The translations under genes and the position numbers were made by a program. From NCBI GenBank assembly GCA_017614795.1, contig JAGABD010000088.1:1-26618 (forward strand): DNA of 26,618 nt. Reading direction: 5' to 3'. Of this stretch, positions 9,163-16,359 are shown piece after piece (position 1 is the stretch's first letter; every line of letters starts with the position of its first letter). The notes below the pieces were generated by a model. The model was not told the origin of the DNA. It did no database searches and was given only the letters and a program-made list of their open reading frames with translations. This DNA is from Bacteroidales bacterium. Lineage in GTDB: Bacteria > Bacteroidota > Bacteroidia > Bacteroidales > UBA932.

Positions 9163-9947
9163 CAGAGGTCGGCGATTTTGTCGGGATTGGTGGAGAGATA
9201 CAGGGAGATGCCGGTTCCCATCGTGAGGGAGCCGATTGCGGAAGTGGGACGCTGTTCGTAGACGACCGCGTTGAGCGAGTCGCTGTAGTTCACAACTTCC
9301 TTGTCGAAGACGAGCCTCGCGACATTGAGCGAATTGTCGTGGATGGCGTCCACTGCGCGGAGATATTTCATACCCACCACCTTGGGCACCCAGGTGCTGC
9401 CGTCGGAGCCGTTCAGGCCTACCATCAGGTCGATGACGGAGCCGGAATCGATATTGGTGCCGGGACGTATGTCGGAGTTCCTGTAAAGCTGGCGCAGGAC
9501 ATTGTTGGTGGCAATGTCGCTCACATAAATGAGACGGCCCAGCATCAGTCCCTTCGCCGCTAGTTCGGACTTGGCCTGGCGCATCGAGCAACCGACCAGG
9601 GAAGGCATCGTCACCTGCTTCGCGGTGAGCGCGTTGATGGTCACGAGGACGCGGCGGCCCCTTTTCACCTGGCTTCCCGCCTTGGGGTTCTGGGAGTACA
9701 CTGCGCCGCGTTTCATCCTGCGGACGAACACGGAATCGCCCACCTCGACCTTCACTCCTGCCTTGGCCGCGACGTGCTCCGCCTCCGCCACCGTCAGGTT
9801 GGTGAAGTCGGGAACGCTGAACTCGCGGTTGTGACGGGTCACGAGGCCCAGAAAAAGGTTGGTGAGAAGTATGATCAGGATGAGAGCCCCCGCTGCGAGC
9901 AGGAGGTTCTTCACTATCCAGTTGTTCAAGATTGCTTTGATGTCCAT
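9162..9947 (-). CDS. Membrane-anchored PASTA-domain protein
   Basis: The 261-aa protein has a short cytoplasmic N-terminus, one membrane helix (about 12-35, LLLAAGALILIILLTNLFL) and about three PASTA repeats outside it (roughly 42-107, 110-182 and 186-255), recognisable by VPDFTNLTVAEAE, MPSLVGCSMRQAK and VPKVVGMKYLRAV. PASTA domains bind muropeptides or beta-lactams in Gram-positive kinases and PBPs; here there is no kinase or transpeptidase domain. Stand-alone PASTA proteins beside rluD are familiar in Bacteroidota, and a cell-wall role is an inference. A TTG at 9956 could add three residues, but it lies in the -7 box; the ATG at 9947 is chosen. The gene is first in the rluD-lnt run. Confidence 0.9.
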   Translation of the reverse strand: MDIKAILNNWIVKNLLLAAGALILIILLTNLFLGLVTRHNREFSVPDFTNLTVAEAEHVAAKAGVKVEVGDSVFVRRMKRGAVYSQNPKAGSQVKRGRRVLVTINALTAKQVTMPSLVGCSMRQAKSELAAKGLMLGRLIYVSDIATNNVLRQLYRNSDIRPGTNIDSGSVIDLMVGLNGSDGSTWVPKVVGMKYLRAVDAIHDNSLNVARLVFDKEVVNYSDSLNAVVYEQRPTSAIGSLTMGTGISLYLSTNPDKIADL

Positions 9948-9953
9948 ATCGTA

Positions 9954-9961
9954 CAAATATA
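9954..9961 (-). promoter_or_regulatory. -7 promoter box of the PASTA gene
   Basis: TATATTTG on the minus strand is a perfect TAnnTTTG, ending 6 nt before the ATG at 9947. The 37-bp gap after the outer-membrane protein gene holds this box and no hairpin terminator. A leaderless or 1-2 nt leader mRNA is expected. Confidence 0.65.
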
Positions 9962-9984
9962 TGAAATATTTGCGATATGGCGCA

Positions 9985-12918
9985 CTACCTCATCCCGCGG
10001 GGAGGGCCGAAGCCGCCGGGGCCGCCGCGCATCTTGCTGCGGTCGAATTTTCCGAAACGCCAGGTGAAGGAAGCCATGATGTAGCGCCCGAGAGTATTGT
10101 TCACCGTCTCCTGGTGGTAGTTGGACGCGTCGGTCACCGTGTAGTTCTTGGCCTGGTCGAGTATGTCGTAGCACTTCAGCGAGAGGGTCGCCTTGCGGCG
10201 GAAGAGCGTCTTCTGCAGTTCGGCGTTCAGCACTATCTCGCTGGGCTGTTCGGTGGCGTAGCCGTTGTACCAGTTGTAGGCTCCGTCGGTCTTGAGGGTT
10301 ATGCCGGGACGCTCCCAGGTCCAGGCTCCGTTCAGGGATATCTGGTTGTTCCAGGTGGTCGTCTGCGAAGCGTCCTTGGAGATGGTGTACCAGCTGCGGT
10401 TCACGCGGGTGCGGCCCTGCAGGCCGACCTCCAGCGCGTTGTTGCGGTAGGTTATCTTGAGTCTCTCGGTACCGGACAGCGTCTGGATGGTGTTGGTCAC
10501 GAAATGCGCGTCGAAATACGCCTTGTCCGCGAAATTGCGGGCGATTTCATACATAAAGGCGCTGTAGTCGCCGTTCTCGTAGGTTGCCATATCGATGTTC
10601 GAGCCCACATAGGACGAAGACTTGCTCCAGTTCACGCGGGTGAAGTCGGACAGGGTGAATGCGCGCTTCCTTCCCAGAGGGATGTTGAAGAAGCCGTTGG
10701 CTCCCGCATTCGCCGCGTCGGGGCCGTTGAAGGGCATCGAATACTGCGCTCCCCTGTTGTACCAGGTCGCGCTGACGATGGGGCTCTGGGTGTAGCTTCC
10801 GTTGAAACGGATGTTGAAGGACGAGAAGTTCTTCTTGTTGTTGTAGCGGACGTCGCCGCGGACATTGTGCGAGAAATACGGTTTCAGGCGGAGGTTACCG
10901 AAGCTCACGTTCATAGGGTCTGTGTTGTCCGGCACCGGCATCAACTGCTTGGTGGAAGGCTGCTCGGAGCTTCCGCGGTAGAAGATTCGGGCGTTCGCGT
11001 TGTCGTTGAATTCCCACCAGGCCATCAGGCGCGGCGAAAAACGCCACTGGAAGTTGTCGTAGGTAACGTCCACGAGGGCCTGCTCCGCCGAATTGTAGCG
11101 GCGGGAGTAGTTGTGCGTGCTGGTAGGCATCGCGGAGAAGCCCGCCTGGGCGCGCGACTTGCCCTTCTGGTACATAAAGTTGAATCCTATCTCCTGGGTG
11201 GTCGTCTCGTTCTCCACGTGGTTGGAATAGGTGGAGTCGACCTTGTTCAGAATATTGTCCCAGGTGTCCTTGTCGGACACGCTCTTGCTCCAGGACATGC
11301 GGTAGTTGGCCTCTACGTAGAAATTGCCTCCGAGCGGCTCCGTATAGGTGATTCGGCCCATCAACGAGGAGGAATTGGACTCCTGCCCTATCGTCTGGTT
11401 GATGTTCTCGGCCGCGTTCCAGCCCGCATTGCCCATTACCGACACGCTCGAGACGTTCCTGCTGTCCATTTCGTTGTGGCTGAAGCTGTAGCGTCCCATC
11501 ACGGTGAGGGTACGGCCAGGGATGCCAAGCCTCTGGCGGAAGAGGGCGAAGCCGCTGGTGGAGATGTTGCTGTTGTCGCCCCAGTTGTGAGTGAAACCCT
11601 TGTTGGTGGAATCGGGAGCCGCTCCGCGGAGGCTGTCGGTGAGGGTGGTGTACTCGTTGCGCTCGTCGAAGCTTCCGCCGCCCCAGTTAAGCCTCGGCTC
11701 GAAGAGGATGGAGGTGTTCTTCGAGAACTTATGGTCTATCCTGACGCCGATGCGGTGGCCTCCGGTGCGGGTCTCGCTCGAACCCTTGGAATGGTAGAGC
11801 AGGTCCGCTCCGTCGAGGTAGGTGCGCTTGTCGGTGGTCTCCAGCACGTCCTTGTCGGTGTCGTTGTAGAGATAGTTTCCGCTGAGCTCCATCTTGTCGT
11901 CGAAGAGGTCCCAGCTGCCGTTGGCGCCCGCCATCCAGGATGTGGTGATGCCGTTGCCGGTACCCCAGCCGCCCTGGCCGCGTCCCATTCCGCCGCCACC
12001 TCCGCGCATGCCGCCCATCATGGAGCCGGCTATGTCGTTGAAGCCGCGGTTGTTGGTGTTGTTGCCGTTCAGGATTATGCTCAGCTGCTGCCTCTTGGTG
12101 AACTTGCCCATGAAGCCCGCGCCCTGGAAACGCCAGTCGTTGGGGGCTCCGGCCGCCTTCTTGTCGGCGGAAGGCAGGTCGTGTCCGATGCCTCCCATAA
12201 CGTTGCCGAAGGCGCCCTTCATCATTCCGGGCTTGATGGTGAGGTCTATCACCTTCTCCTCCTCGCCGTCGTCGATGCCGGTGAATTCGGCCTGCTCGCT
12301 CTTCTTGTTGATTATCTTAAGCTTGTTGATGACCTTCGCCGGGATGTTCTTGGAAGCCAGCTGGGGGTCGTCGAGGAAGAATGTCTTGCCGTCGATGGTA
12401 ATCTTGGAGATGGTCTCGCCGTTGACGCTGATGCTGCCGTCCTCGCTGACCTCGACGCCGGGAAGCTTCTTCAGAAGGTCCTCAAGCACGTCGTTGTCGA
12501 CCGTCTTAAAAGAACTCGCATTGTATTCGATGGTGTCCTTCTTGATTATTATGCTGTTGCCAACCGCCGAAACGCTGGCCGCGTCGAGCATCTTGGTGTC
12601 GGGATCCATCTTCAACTCTCCCAGGTCGATGGACTCCCCTTTCACGGTGATGTTCTTTTCCATGCTCAGGTAACCCAGAAGCTCCGCCTTGAACAAATAG
12701 CTGCCGTTCCTCACCTTCTCGATGGTTACCGCGCCCGCATCGGTGCTGAGTGCGTAGTTGGAGGCTTTCTTCGCTCCGGGAACGTGGAGCGAAACAGTCG
12801 CGAAGGCAATCGGCTCGCCGGTATGGGAGTCCTTGAGGACGGCCGTCACCGTGTTCTGCGCGAACAGGCCCGCCCAGGAGAGGACGGCCGCGACGCTGGT
12901 CAGTAAAAATCGTTTCAT
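9985..12918 (-). CDS. TonB-receptor-like outer membrane beta-barrel protein (OMP_b-brl_3 type)
   Basis: The 977-aa protein starts with a cleavable signal peptide (MKRFLLTSVAAVLSWAGLFA). A carboxypeptidase-regulatory-like Ig fold (about 22-110, VTAVLKDSHTGEPIAFATVS) follows, then a plug-like region (about 125-235, VLEDLLKKLPGVEVSEDGSI, ITIDGKTFFLDDPQ) and a long barrel rich in aromatic alternating strands. This domain order is that of the Bacteroidota outer-membrane beta-barrel family close to TonB-dependent receptors. No SusD partner is adjacent, so a glycan-uptake role is not supported. Two oddities: a Gly/Met/Arg-rich stretch near 305-325 (MRGGGGGMGRGQGG) and a basic Gly/Pro-rich tail, MRGGPGGFGPPRGMR, after the last strand FTWRFGKF. 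It follows ruvC by 46 bp; an inverted repeat lies in the gap. Confidence 0.9.
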   Translation of the reverse strand: MKRFLLTSVAAVLSWAGLFAQNTVTAVLKDSHTGEPIAFATVSLHVPGAKKASNYALSTDAGAVTIEKVRNGSYLFKAELLGYLSMEKNITVKGESIDLGELKMDPDTKMLDAASVSAVGNSIIIKKDTIEYNASSFKTVDNDVLEDLLKKLPGVEVSEDGSISVNGETISKITIDGKTFFLDDPQLASKNIPAKVINKLKIINKKSEQAEFTGIDDGEEEKVIDLTIKPGMMKGAFGNVMGGIGHDLPSADKKAAGAPNDWRFQGAGFMGKFTKRQQLSIILNGNNTNNRGFNDIAGSMMGGMRGGGGGMGRGQGGWGTGNGITTSWMAGANGSWDLFDDKMELSGNYLYNDTDKDVLETTDKRTYLDGADLLYHSKGSSETRTGGHRIGVRIDHKFSKNTSILFEPRLNWGGGSFDERNEYTTLTDSLRGAAPDSTNKGFTHNWGDNSNISTSGFALFRQRLGIPGRTLTVMGRYSFSHNEMDSRNVSSVSVMGNAGWNAAENINQTIGQESNSSSLMGRITYTEPLGGNFYVEANYRMSWSKSVSDKDTWDNILNKVDSTYSNHVENETTTQEIGFNFMYQKGKSRAQAGFSAMPTSTHNYSRRYNSAEQALVDVTYDNFQWRFSPRLMAWWEFNDNANARIFYRGSSEQPSTKQLMPVPDNTDPMNVSFGNLRLKPYFSHNVRGDVRYNNKKNFSSFNIRFNGSYTQSPIVSATWYNRGAQYSMPFNGPDAANAGANGFFNIPLGRKRAFTLSDFTRVNWSKSSSYVGSNIDMATYENGDYSAFMYEIARNFADKAYFDAHFVTNTIQTLSGTERLKITYRNNALEVGLQGRTRVNRSWYTISKDASQTTTWNNQISLNGAWTWERPGITLKTDGAYNWYNGYATEQPSEIVLNAELQKTLFRRKATLSLKCYDILDQAKNYTVTDASNYHQETVNNTLGRYIMASFTWRFGKFDRSKMRGGPGGFGPPRGMR

Positions 12919-12937
12919 ATCTGTTCTTTGACGCAGA

Positions 12938-12954
12938 TAAACCTGGAAGGTTTA
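12938..12954 (-). promoter_or_regulatory. Inverted repeat in the promoter region of the outer-membrane barrel gene
   Basis: TAAACCT and AGGTTTA (7-bp perfect arms) flank a 3-bp centre between ruvC and the barrel gene. On the minus strand, TTG followed by 19 nt and TATCTGCG (two mismatches to TAnnTTTG) forms a weak promoter candidate. The repeat lies in its spacer and touches the -7 box. It could be an operator; the 3-nt loop and lack of a T-run argue against a terminator. Confidence 0.35.
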
Positions 12955-12964
12955 AAGGCAATAA

Positions 12965-13546
12965 CTACTTTTTTATCCGGTCCGGATTCTCTTTCACGAA
13001 CTGTTCCCAGCTCGTGCTGGCTTTCCGGGTGGCTTTCCTTGCGGGAGCCGCCGGAATCGGGGATGCGAGCGTATAGTAATGGCACATCGCGAGAGCAAGG
13101 GCGTCCGTGGCGTCGAGATACTTGCTCAGGATGTCGATTCCCAGCGTCTTCTCGACTATCAGCGCGACCTGCTCCTTGGACGCGGCGCCATTGCCGCAGA
13201 TGACCATCTTGGCCTTGCGGGGCGCATACTCTATCACATTCACGCCGTGGGCCACCGCCGCCACCATGGCGCTCCCCTGCGCCCGTCCGAGCTTGAAGGG
13301 CACCTGGGCGTTCTTGGCATAGAAGGGAGATTCTATCGCGAGGTCGTCGGGCCTGTGCTGTTCGCAGAGGGCCGACACTTTTTCGTGGATGACCAGAAGT
13401 TTGGTGTAGGGGTCCCCTATCTTGCGGAGATCCAGCACTCCCATATCCACGAAATGCGGCTTGCCGTCGGCTTCAACACGCACGACCCCGAAACCAAGCA
13501 GGTTGGTTCCGGGATCGATTCCGAGTATGGTACGGGGCTCAGTCAA
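12965..13546 (-). CDS. ruvC: Crossover junction endodeoxyribonuclease RuvC
   Basis: RuvC resolves Holliday junctions by paired nicks during homologous recombination. The 193-aa protein has the RNase H-like fold signatures GIDPGT (Asp11), LAIESPFYAKN (Glu72) and the acidic pair in YLDATDALALAMCH (Asp145, Asp148), matching the four catalytic acids of E. coli RuvC (D7, E66, D138, D141). A basic tail after about residue 165 (APARKATRKASTSWEQF) extends beyond the core. The start overlaps the end of serS by 8 bp, so translation is probably coupled. No ruvA or ruvB is present nearby. Confidence 0.96.
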   Translation of the reverse strand: MTEPRTILGIDPGTNLLGFGVVRVEADGKPHFVDMGVLDLRKIGDPYTKLLVIHEKVSALCEQHRPDDLAIESPFYAKNAQVPFKLGRAQGSAMVAAVAHGVNVIEYAPRKAKMVICGNGAASKEQVALIVEKTLGIDILSKYLDATDALALAMCHYYTLASPIPAAPARKATRKASTSWEQFVKENPDRIKK

Positions 13547-14813
13547 TTTTGTCGAAGCCCGTGTATGGACGCAGCACCTCCGGGATGATTATTCCGTCCG
13601 GAGTCTGGTTGTCTTCGAGCAGGGCGGCGACGACGCGCGGCAGAGCCAGCGAAGAACCGTTCAGGGTATGGGCGAGCTGCACCTTGCCGTTTTCGTCGCG
13701 ATAGCGGCAGTGCAGGCGGTTCGCCTGGTAGGTTTCGAAGTTGGACACCGAGGAAATCTCGAGCCAGCGGCCCTGAGCGGCGCTCCAGAGTTCGAAATCG
13801 TAGGTGATGGCGGAGGTGAAGCTCATATCGCCGCCGCAGAGTCGCAGAATCCTGTACTTCAGACCGAGCGCGTTCACAAGGCTTTCCACGTGGGCTATCA
13901 TCTCGTCCAGGGCGGCATAGGAGTCTTCGGGCTTCTCCACGCGGACTATCTCCACCTTGTCGAACTGGTGCAGACGGTTCAGGCCGCGCACGTCCTTGCC
14001 GTAGGAGCCGGCTTCGCGGCGGAAGCAGGGAGTGTATGCGGTGAGCTTGCAGGGAAGCTGCGAATTCTCGAGGATGACGTCGCGGAAGATGTTGGTGACG
14101 GGCACCTCGGCGGTAGGCACGAGGTAAAAGTCGTCAAGGCCTACATAGTACATCTGGGCCTCCTTGTCGGGAAGCTGGCCCGTGCCGAAGCCGGAAGCGG
14201 CGTTCACCACTACCGGGGGCTCGGTCTCCTGGTATCCCGCCGCGGTGTTGCGGTCGAGGAAGAAGTTGATGAGGGCCCTCTGCAGGCGCGCGCCCTCGCC
14301 CTTGTATACGGGGAAGCCGGCGCCGGTGATCTTCACGCCGAGGTCGAAGTCGATTATGTCGTACTTCCTGGCGAGTTCCCAGTGAGGTAGCGCTCCCTCG
14401 GGGAGCTTTACTTCTTCGGGACCTCCCATCTTGACGACGAGGTTATCCTCTGCGCCCTTTCCCGGAGGAACGAGCTTGTAAGGGGTATTGGGAAGAAGCA
14501 CCAGCTGCGCTTCGAGTTCCTTCGCCGCATCTTCGCCCTTTGCGAGGAGTTCGTTGCTGCGGGCCTTGAGGGCCGCGACTTCCGCCTTGGCCGCTTCCGC
14601 CGCATCGCGCTGTCCCTGCTTCATCAGGGCGCCGATCTCGGCCGCCTTCTTCTTCTGTTCCGCGAGAAGGGCGTCGCTTTCCTGCTGGCAGGCCCTGCGG
14701 ACAGCGTCAAGCTCCAGGACCTTGTCCACTATGGGTTTGGCGTCGAAATTCTTGATTTTGAGTCTTGCGACAATCTCGTCCGGATTGTCACGTAACGCTT
14801 TGAGAGTAATCAT
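13539..14813 (-). CDS. serS: Seryl-tRNA synthetase
   Basis: SerS charges tRNA-Ser with serine. The 424-aa protein has the N-terminal coiled-coil arm (about 1-110, Lys/Ala/Glu-rich), the TxE motif at 234-236 (PTAEVP), class II motif 2 (FRREAGSYGKDVRGLNRLHQF, 264-284) and motif 3 (GSSLALPRVVAALLEDNQ, 386-403). The N-terminus MITLKALRDNP lines up with family starts, so the ATG at 14813 is secure even though a perfect -7 box ends only 4 nt upstream. The gene is first in the serS-ruvC run. Confidence 0.98.
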   Translation of the reverse strand: MITLKALRDNPDEIVARLKIKNFDAKPIVDKVLELDAVRRACQQESDALLAEQKKKAAEIGALMKQGQRDAAEAAKAEVAALKARSNELLAKGEDAAKELEAQLVLLPNTPYKLVPPGKGAEDNLVVKMGGPEEVKLPEGALPHWELARKYDIIDFDLGVKITGAGFPVYKGEGARLQRALINFFLDRNTAAGYQETEPPVVVNAASGFGTGQLPDKEAQMYYVGLDDFYLVPTAEVPVTNIFRDVILENSQLPCKLTAYTPCFRREAGSYGKDVRGLNRLHQFDKVEIVRVEKPEDSYAALDEMIAHVESLVNALGLKYRILRLCGGDMSFTSAITYDFELWSAAQGRWLEISSVSNFETYQANRLHCRYRDENGKVQLAHTLNGSSLALPRVVAALLEDNQTPDGIIIPEVLRPYTGFDKID

Positions 14814-14817
14814 AAGG

Positions 14818-14825
14818 CAAATATA
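14818..14825 (-). promoter_or_regulatory. -7 promoter box of serS, 4 nt from the ATG
   Basis: TATATTTG on the minus strand is a perfect match and ends 4 nt before the serS ATG. It directly follows the T-tract of the rpmA terminator, so the upstream half of this promoter lies inside the terminator hairpin. Transcription should begin on or next to the start codon. Confidence 0.65.
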
Positions 14826-14865
14826 ATAAAAAAGGCCTGTACTTGTTCACCAAGCGCAGGCCTTT
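14825..14865 (-). terminator. Rho-independent terminator of rplU-rpmA
   Basis: On the minus strand AAAGGCCTG (14865-14857) and CAGGCCTTT (14839-14831) form a 9-bp stem. It can extend inward by CTTG/CAAG around a 5-nt loop and is followed by TTTTTTATTAT. It lies 22 bp after the rpmA stop and runs into the serS -7 box. Confidence 0.88.
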
Positions 14866-14887
14866 AACTATTCATAACCCTTCGGGA

Positions 14888-15148
14888 TTAGTTCTCGAAA
14901 GGAACGACGGAGACGTAGGACTTGTCTTCCTTCTTGCGGGTGAACTTCACGGTTCCGTCCACAAGTGCATAAAGAGTGTGGTCCTTGCCCATTCCGACGT
15001 TTTTGTCGGGATTGTGGACAGTGCCCCTCTGACGTACGATGATGTTGCCGGCCTTAACGACTTCGCCGCCGAACTTCTTGAGGCCGAGACGCTTGCTATG
15101 CGACTCACGACCGTTCTTGGAACTGGATTGACCTTTCTTGTGTGCCAT
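14888..15148 (-). CDS. rpmA: 50S ribosomal protein L27 (bL27)
   Basis: The 86-aa protein begins [20 protein letters not shown] and continues [17 protein letters not shown], the classical bL27 signature. Its N-terminal tail reaches the peptidyl transferase centre. The start is the family-standard MAHKK with no N-terminal extension of the kind cleaved in Firmicutes. It follows rplU by 5 bp in the usual rplU-rpmA order and ends in a strong terminator. Confidence 0.98.
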   Translation of the reverse strand: MAHKKGQSSSKNGRESHSKRLGLKKFGGEVVKAGNIIVRQRGTVHNPDKNVGMGKDHTLYALVDGTVKFTRKKEDKSYVSVVPFEN

Positions 15149-15153
15149 AATGC

Positions 15154-15465
15154 TTAAGCGATTTCGTTAATACGGATTTTGGACAGTTTCTGACGGTGGC
15201 CGTTCAGTTTCTGGAAGCCCTTGCGACGGATCTTCTTGAAAACGAGCACCTTGTCAGCCTTTGCATCGTCGTCGAGCACGGTGGCCTTCACCACAGCGCC
15301 CTTAACATAGGGAGCACCGACTTTGACCTTTCCCCCGTTGTCGACGAGGAGAACAGTGTCAAACTCTACATTTTCGTCTTTGGCCTGGGGCAGTCTCTGC
15401 ACGAAAATTTCATTTCCTGCTTCCACTTTGAACTGCTGGCCTGCAATTTCTACGATTGCGTACAT
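15154..15465 (-). CDS. rplU: 50S ribosomal protein L21 (bL21)
   Basis: The 103-aa protein [20 protein letters not shown] ... [20 protein letters not shown] matches bL21 in length and motifs, including the C-terminal Lys/Arg-rich rRNA-binding segment. It is first in the rplU-rpmA operon. Unlike several neighbours it has a long leader of about 85 nt from a consensus promoter, with a hairpin just before the ATG; that suggests post-transcriptional control, which is common for ribosomal protein operons. Confidence 0.98.
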   Translation of the reverse strand: MYAIVEIAGQQFKVEAGNEIFVQRLPQAKDENVEFDTVLLVDNGGKVKVGAPYVKGAVVKATVLDDDAKADKVLVFKKIRRKGFQKLNGHRQKLSKIRINEIA

Positions 15466-15552
15466 TTCAAAAAACTTTTACAAGTTTTGACCGCAGGCGG
15501 ATGTCTTGTGTGGCATCTCTTGGCGAGCCCGAACGGCCTTCAATTATTTAAG
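15466..15552 (-). promoter_or_regulatory. Structured 5' leader of rplU (candidate ribosomal-protein leader)
   Basis: The predicted leader runs from the start site below the -7 box to the rplU ATG. It contains GATG/CATC arms, the palindromic CCGCCTGCGG, GCC/GGC arms around GTTCG, and AAAACTT-GTAA-AAGTTTT (15488-15471) ending 5 nt before the ATG. This is inferred from sequence only; I do not recognise a named Rfam family. Confidence 0.45.
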
Positions 15553-15557
15553 GACCG

Positions 15558-15588
15558 CAAAGGTAGCAATTATTTCGAAAATAACAAA
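15558..15588 (-). promoter_or_regulatory. Consensus promoter of rplU-rpmA
   Basis: TTTG (15588-15585), 19 nt, then TACCTTTG (15565-15558) matches the Bacteroidota -33/-7 consensus TTTG-N19-21-TAnnTTTG exactly. It is the best full promoter in the window, as expected for a ribosomal protein operon. Confidence 0.8.
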
Positions 15589-15622
15589 CTAATTTTCAAT
15601 TATATCCTTTCGCAATATTGCA

Positions 15623-15630
15623 TATCTTTA
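15623..15630 (+). promoter_or_regulatory. Candidate -7 box of the sirtuin gene
   Basis: TATCTTTA differs from TAnnTTTG only at the last base and ends 18 nt before the sirtuin ATG. It lies in the AT-rich region shared with the divergent rplU promoter. Confidence 0.45.
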
Positions 15631-15648
15631 CGGAAACAAACGGCAGAT

Positions 15649-16350
15649 ATGAAAAAGCGCATCGCAGTACTCTCCGGCGCGGGTGTAAGCGCCGAAAGCG
15701 GGCTCGAGACCTTCCGCGACGCAGGCGGTCTCTGGGAGCATGAAAATCCTTACGAGGTGGCGTCCATCGACGGATGGTACCGCGACCGCGGCAGAGCGCT
15801 GTATTTTTACAACAAGCTTCGCCGGCAGGTGGGAGAGGCCCAGCCCAACGAAGCCCACAGGCTCATCGCGGAACTGGAGAAGGATTATGTCGTGGACGTG
15901 ATCACCCAGAACGTCGACGACCTGCACGAACGCGCCGGCAGCACCCACGTGGTGCATCTGCACGGCGAAATCAACAAGGTGCGGCCCGAGAACTGCTACA
16001 ACGAAGAGGACGGCTTCAGCGAGGACAATGTTTTCGAAGTGGGTTACGGCGAAGTGAATCTCGGCGACAAAGCCCCCAACGGGGTCCAGCTGCGTCCGCA
16101 TATAGTCTTTTTCGGAGAGGCGGTGCCGAAGATGGAAAAGGCCATCGAACTGGTATCGAAGGCCGACATCGTAATAATAGTCGGCACTTCCCTGCAGGTC
16201 TATCCCGCAGCGGGGCTCTACCGCTATGCCAAGGCGGAAGCTCCCATCTATATCATCGACCCGGCCGACTTGAAAGTGTGGGACCCCAGGCTCCAGCATA
16301 TAAAGAAAACCGCCACCCAGGGGATGGCGGAAGTGATAAAGTTACTGTAG
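15649..16350 (+). CDS. cobB: NAD-dependent protein deacylase (sirtuin, CobB-like)
   Basis: Sirtuins remove acyl groups from lysine using NAD. The 233-aa protein has the NAD-binding GAGVSAESGLETFRD (10-24), TQNVDDLHERAG (86-97) with Asn88 and Asp90, catalytic His105 in HLHGE, and GTSLQVYPAAGL. The zinc site normally made by four Cys is absent: only Cys116 lies between HLHGE and RPHIVFFGE. Zinc-less sirtuins of this kind are, to my knowledge, common in Bacteroidota. The YxxR motif of CobB/SIRT5 deacylases (Y92, R95 in E. coli) reads Tyr54-Asn-Lys-Leu57 in an ungapped local match, so the acid-binding Arg seems lost or shifted by one. The frame is open far upstream, but those codons lie over rplU; the ATG at 15649 is chosen. 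It converges on rpsU with 9 bp between stops. Confidence 0.93.
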   Translation: MKKRIAVLSGAGVSAESGLETFRDAGGLWEHENPYEVASIDGWYRDRGRALYFYNKLRRQVGEAQPNEAHRLIAELEKDYVVDVITQNVDDLHERAGSTHVVHLHGEINKVRPENCYNEEDGFSEDNVFEVGYGEVNLGDKAPNGVQLRPHIVFFGEAVPKMEKAIELVSKADIVIIVGTSLQVYPAAGLYRYAKAEAPIYIIDPADLKVWDPRLQHIKKTATQGMAEVIKLL

Positions 16351-16359
16351 GATAAGAGC

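Noticed and set aside
9163..9591. Longer N-terminus for the pseudouridine synthase
   Set aside because: These codons are an out-of-frame reading of the PASTA gene; the TGATG junction at 9160-9164 gives the natural start.
9859..12906. A 1015-codon open frame on the plus strand opposite the outer-membrane barrel gene
   Set aside because: It is a mirror of a well-supported gene on the minus strand; GC-rich third positions leave the opposite strand free of stops. Its translation is Val/Ala/Gly/His-rich with no recognisable domain or signal peptide.
9985..12918. A SusC/SusD-type polysaccharide utilisation locus
   Set aside because: The barrel protein has no adjacent SusD-like lipoprotein and no glycoside hydrolases nearby; serS and ruvC are its operon neighbours.
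15196..15648. N-terminal extension of the sirtuin by 151 codons
   Set aside because: The extension reads through rplU in antisense and through both promoters; the family N-terminus begins at 15649.
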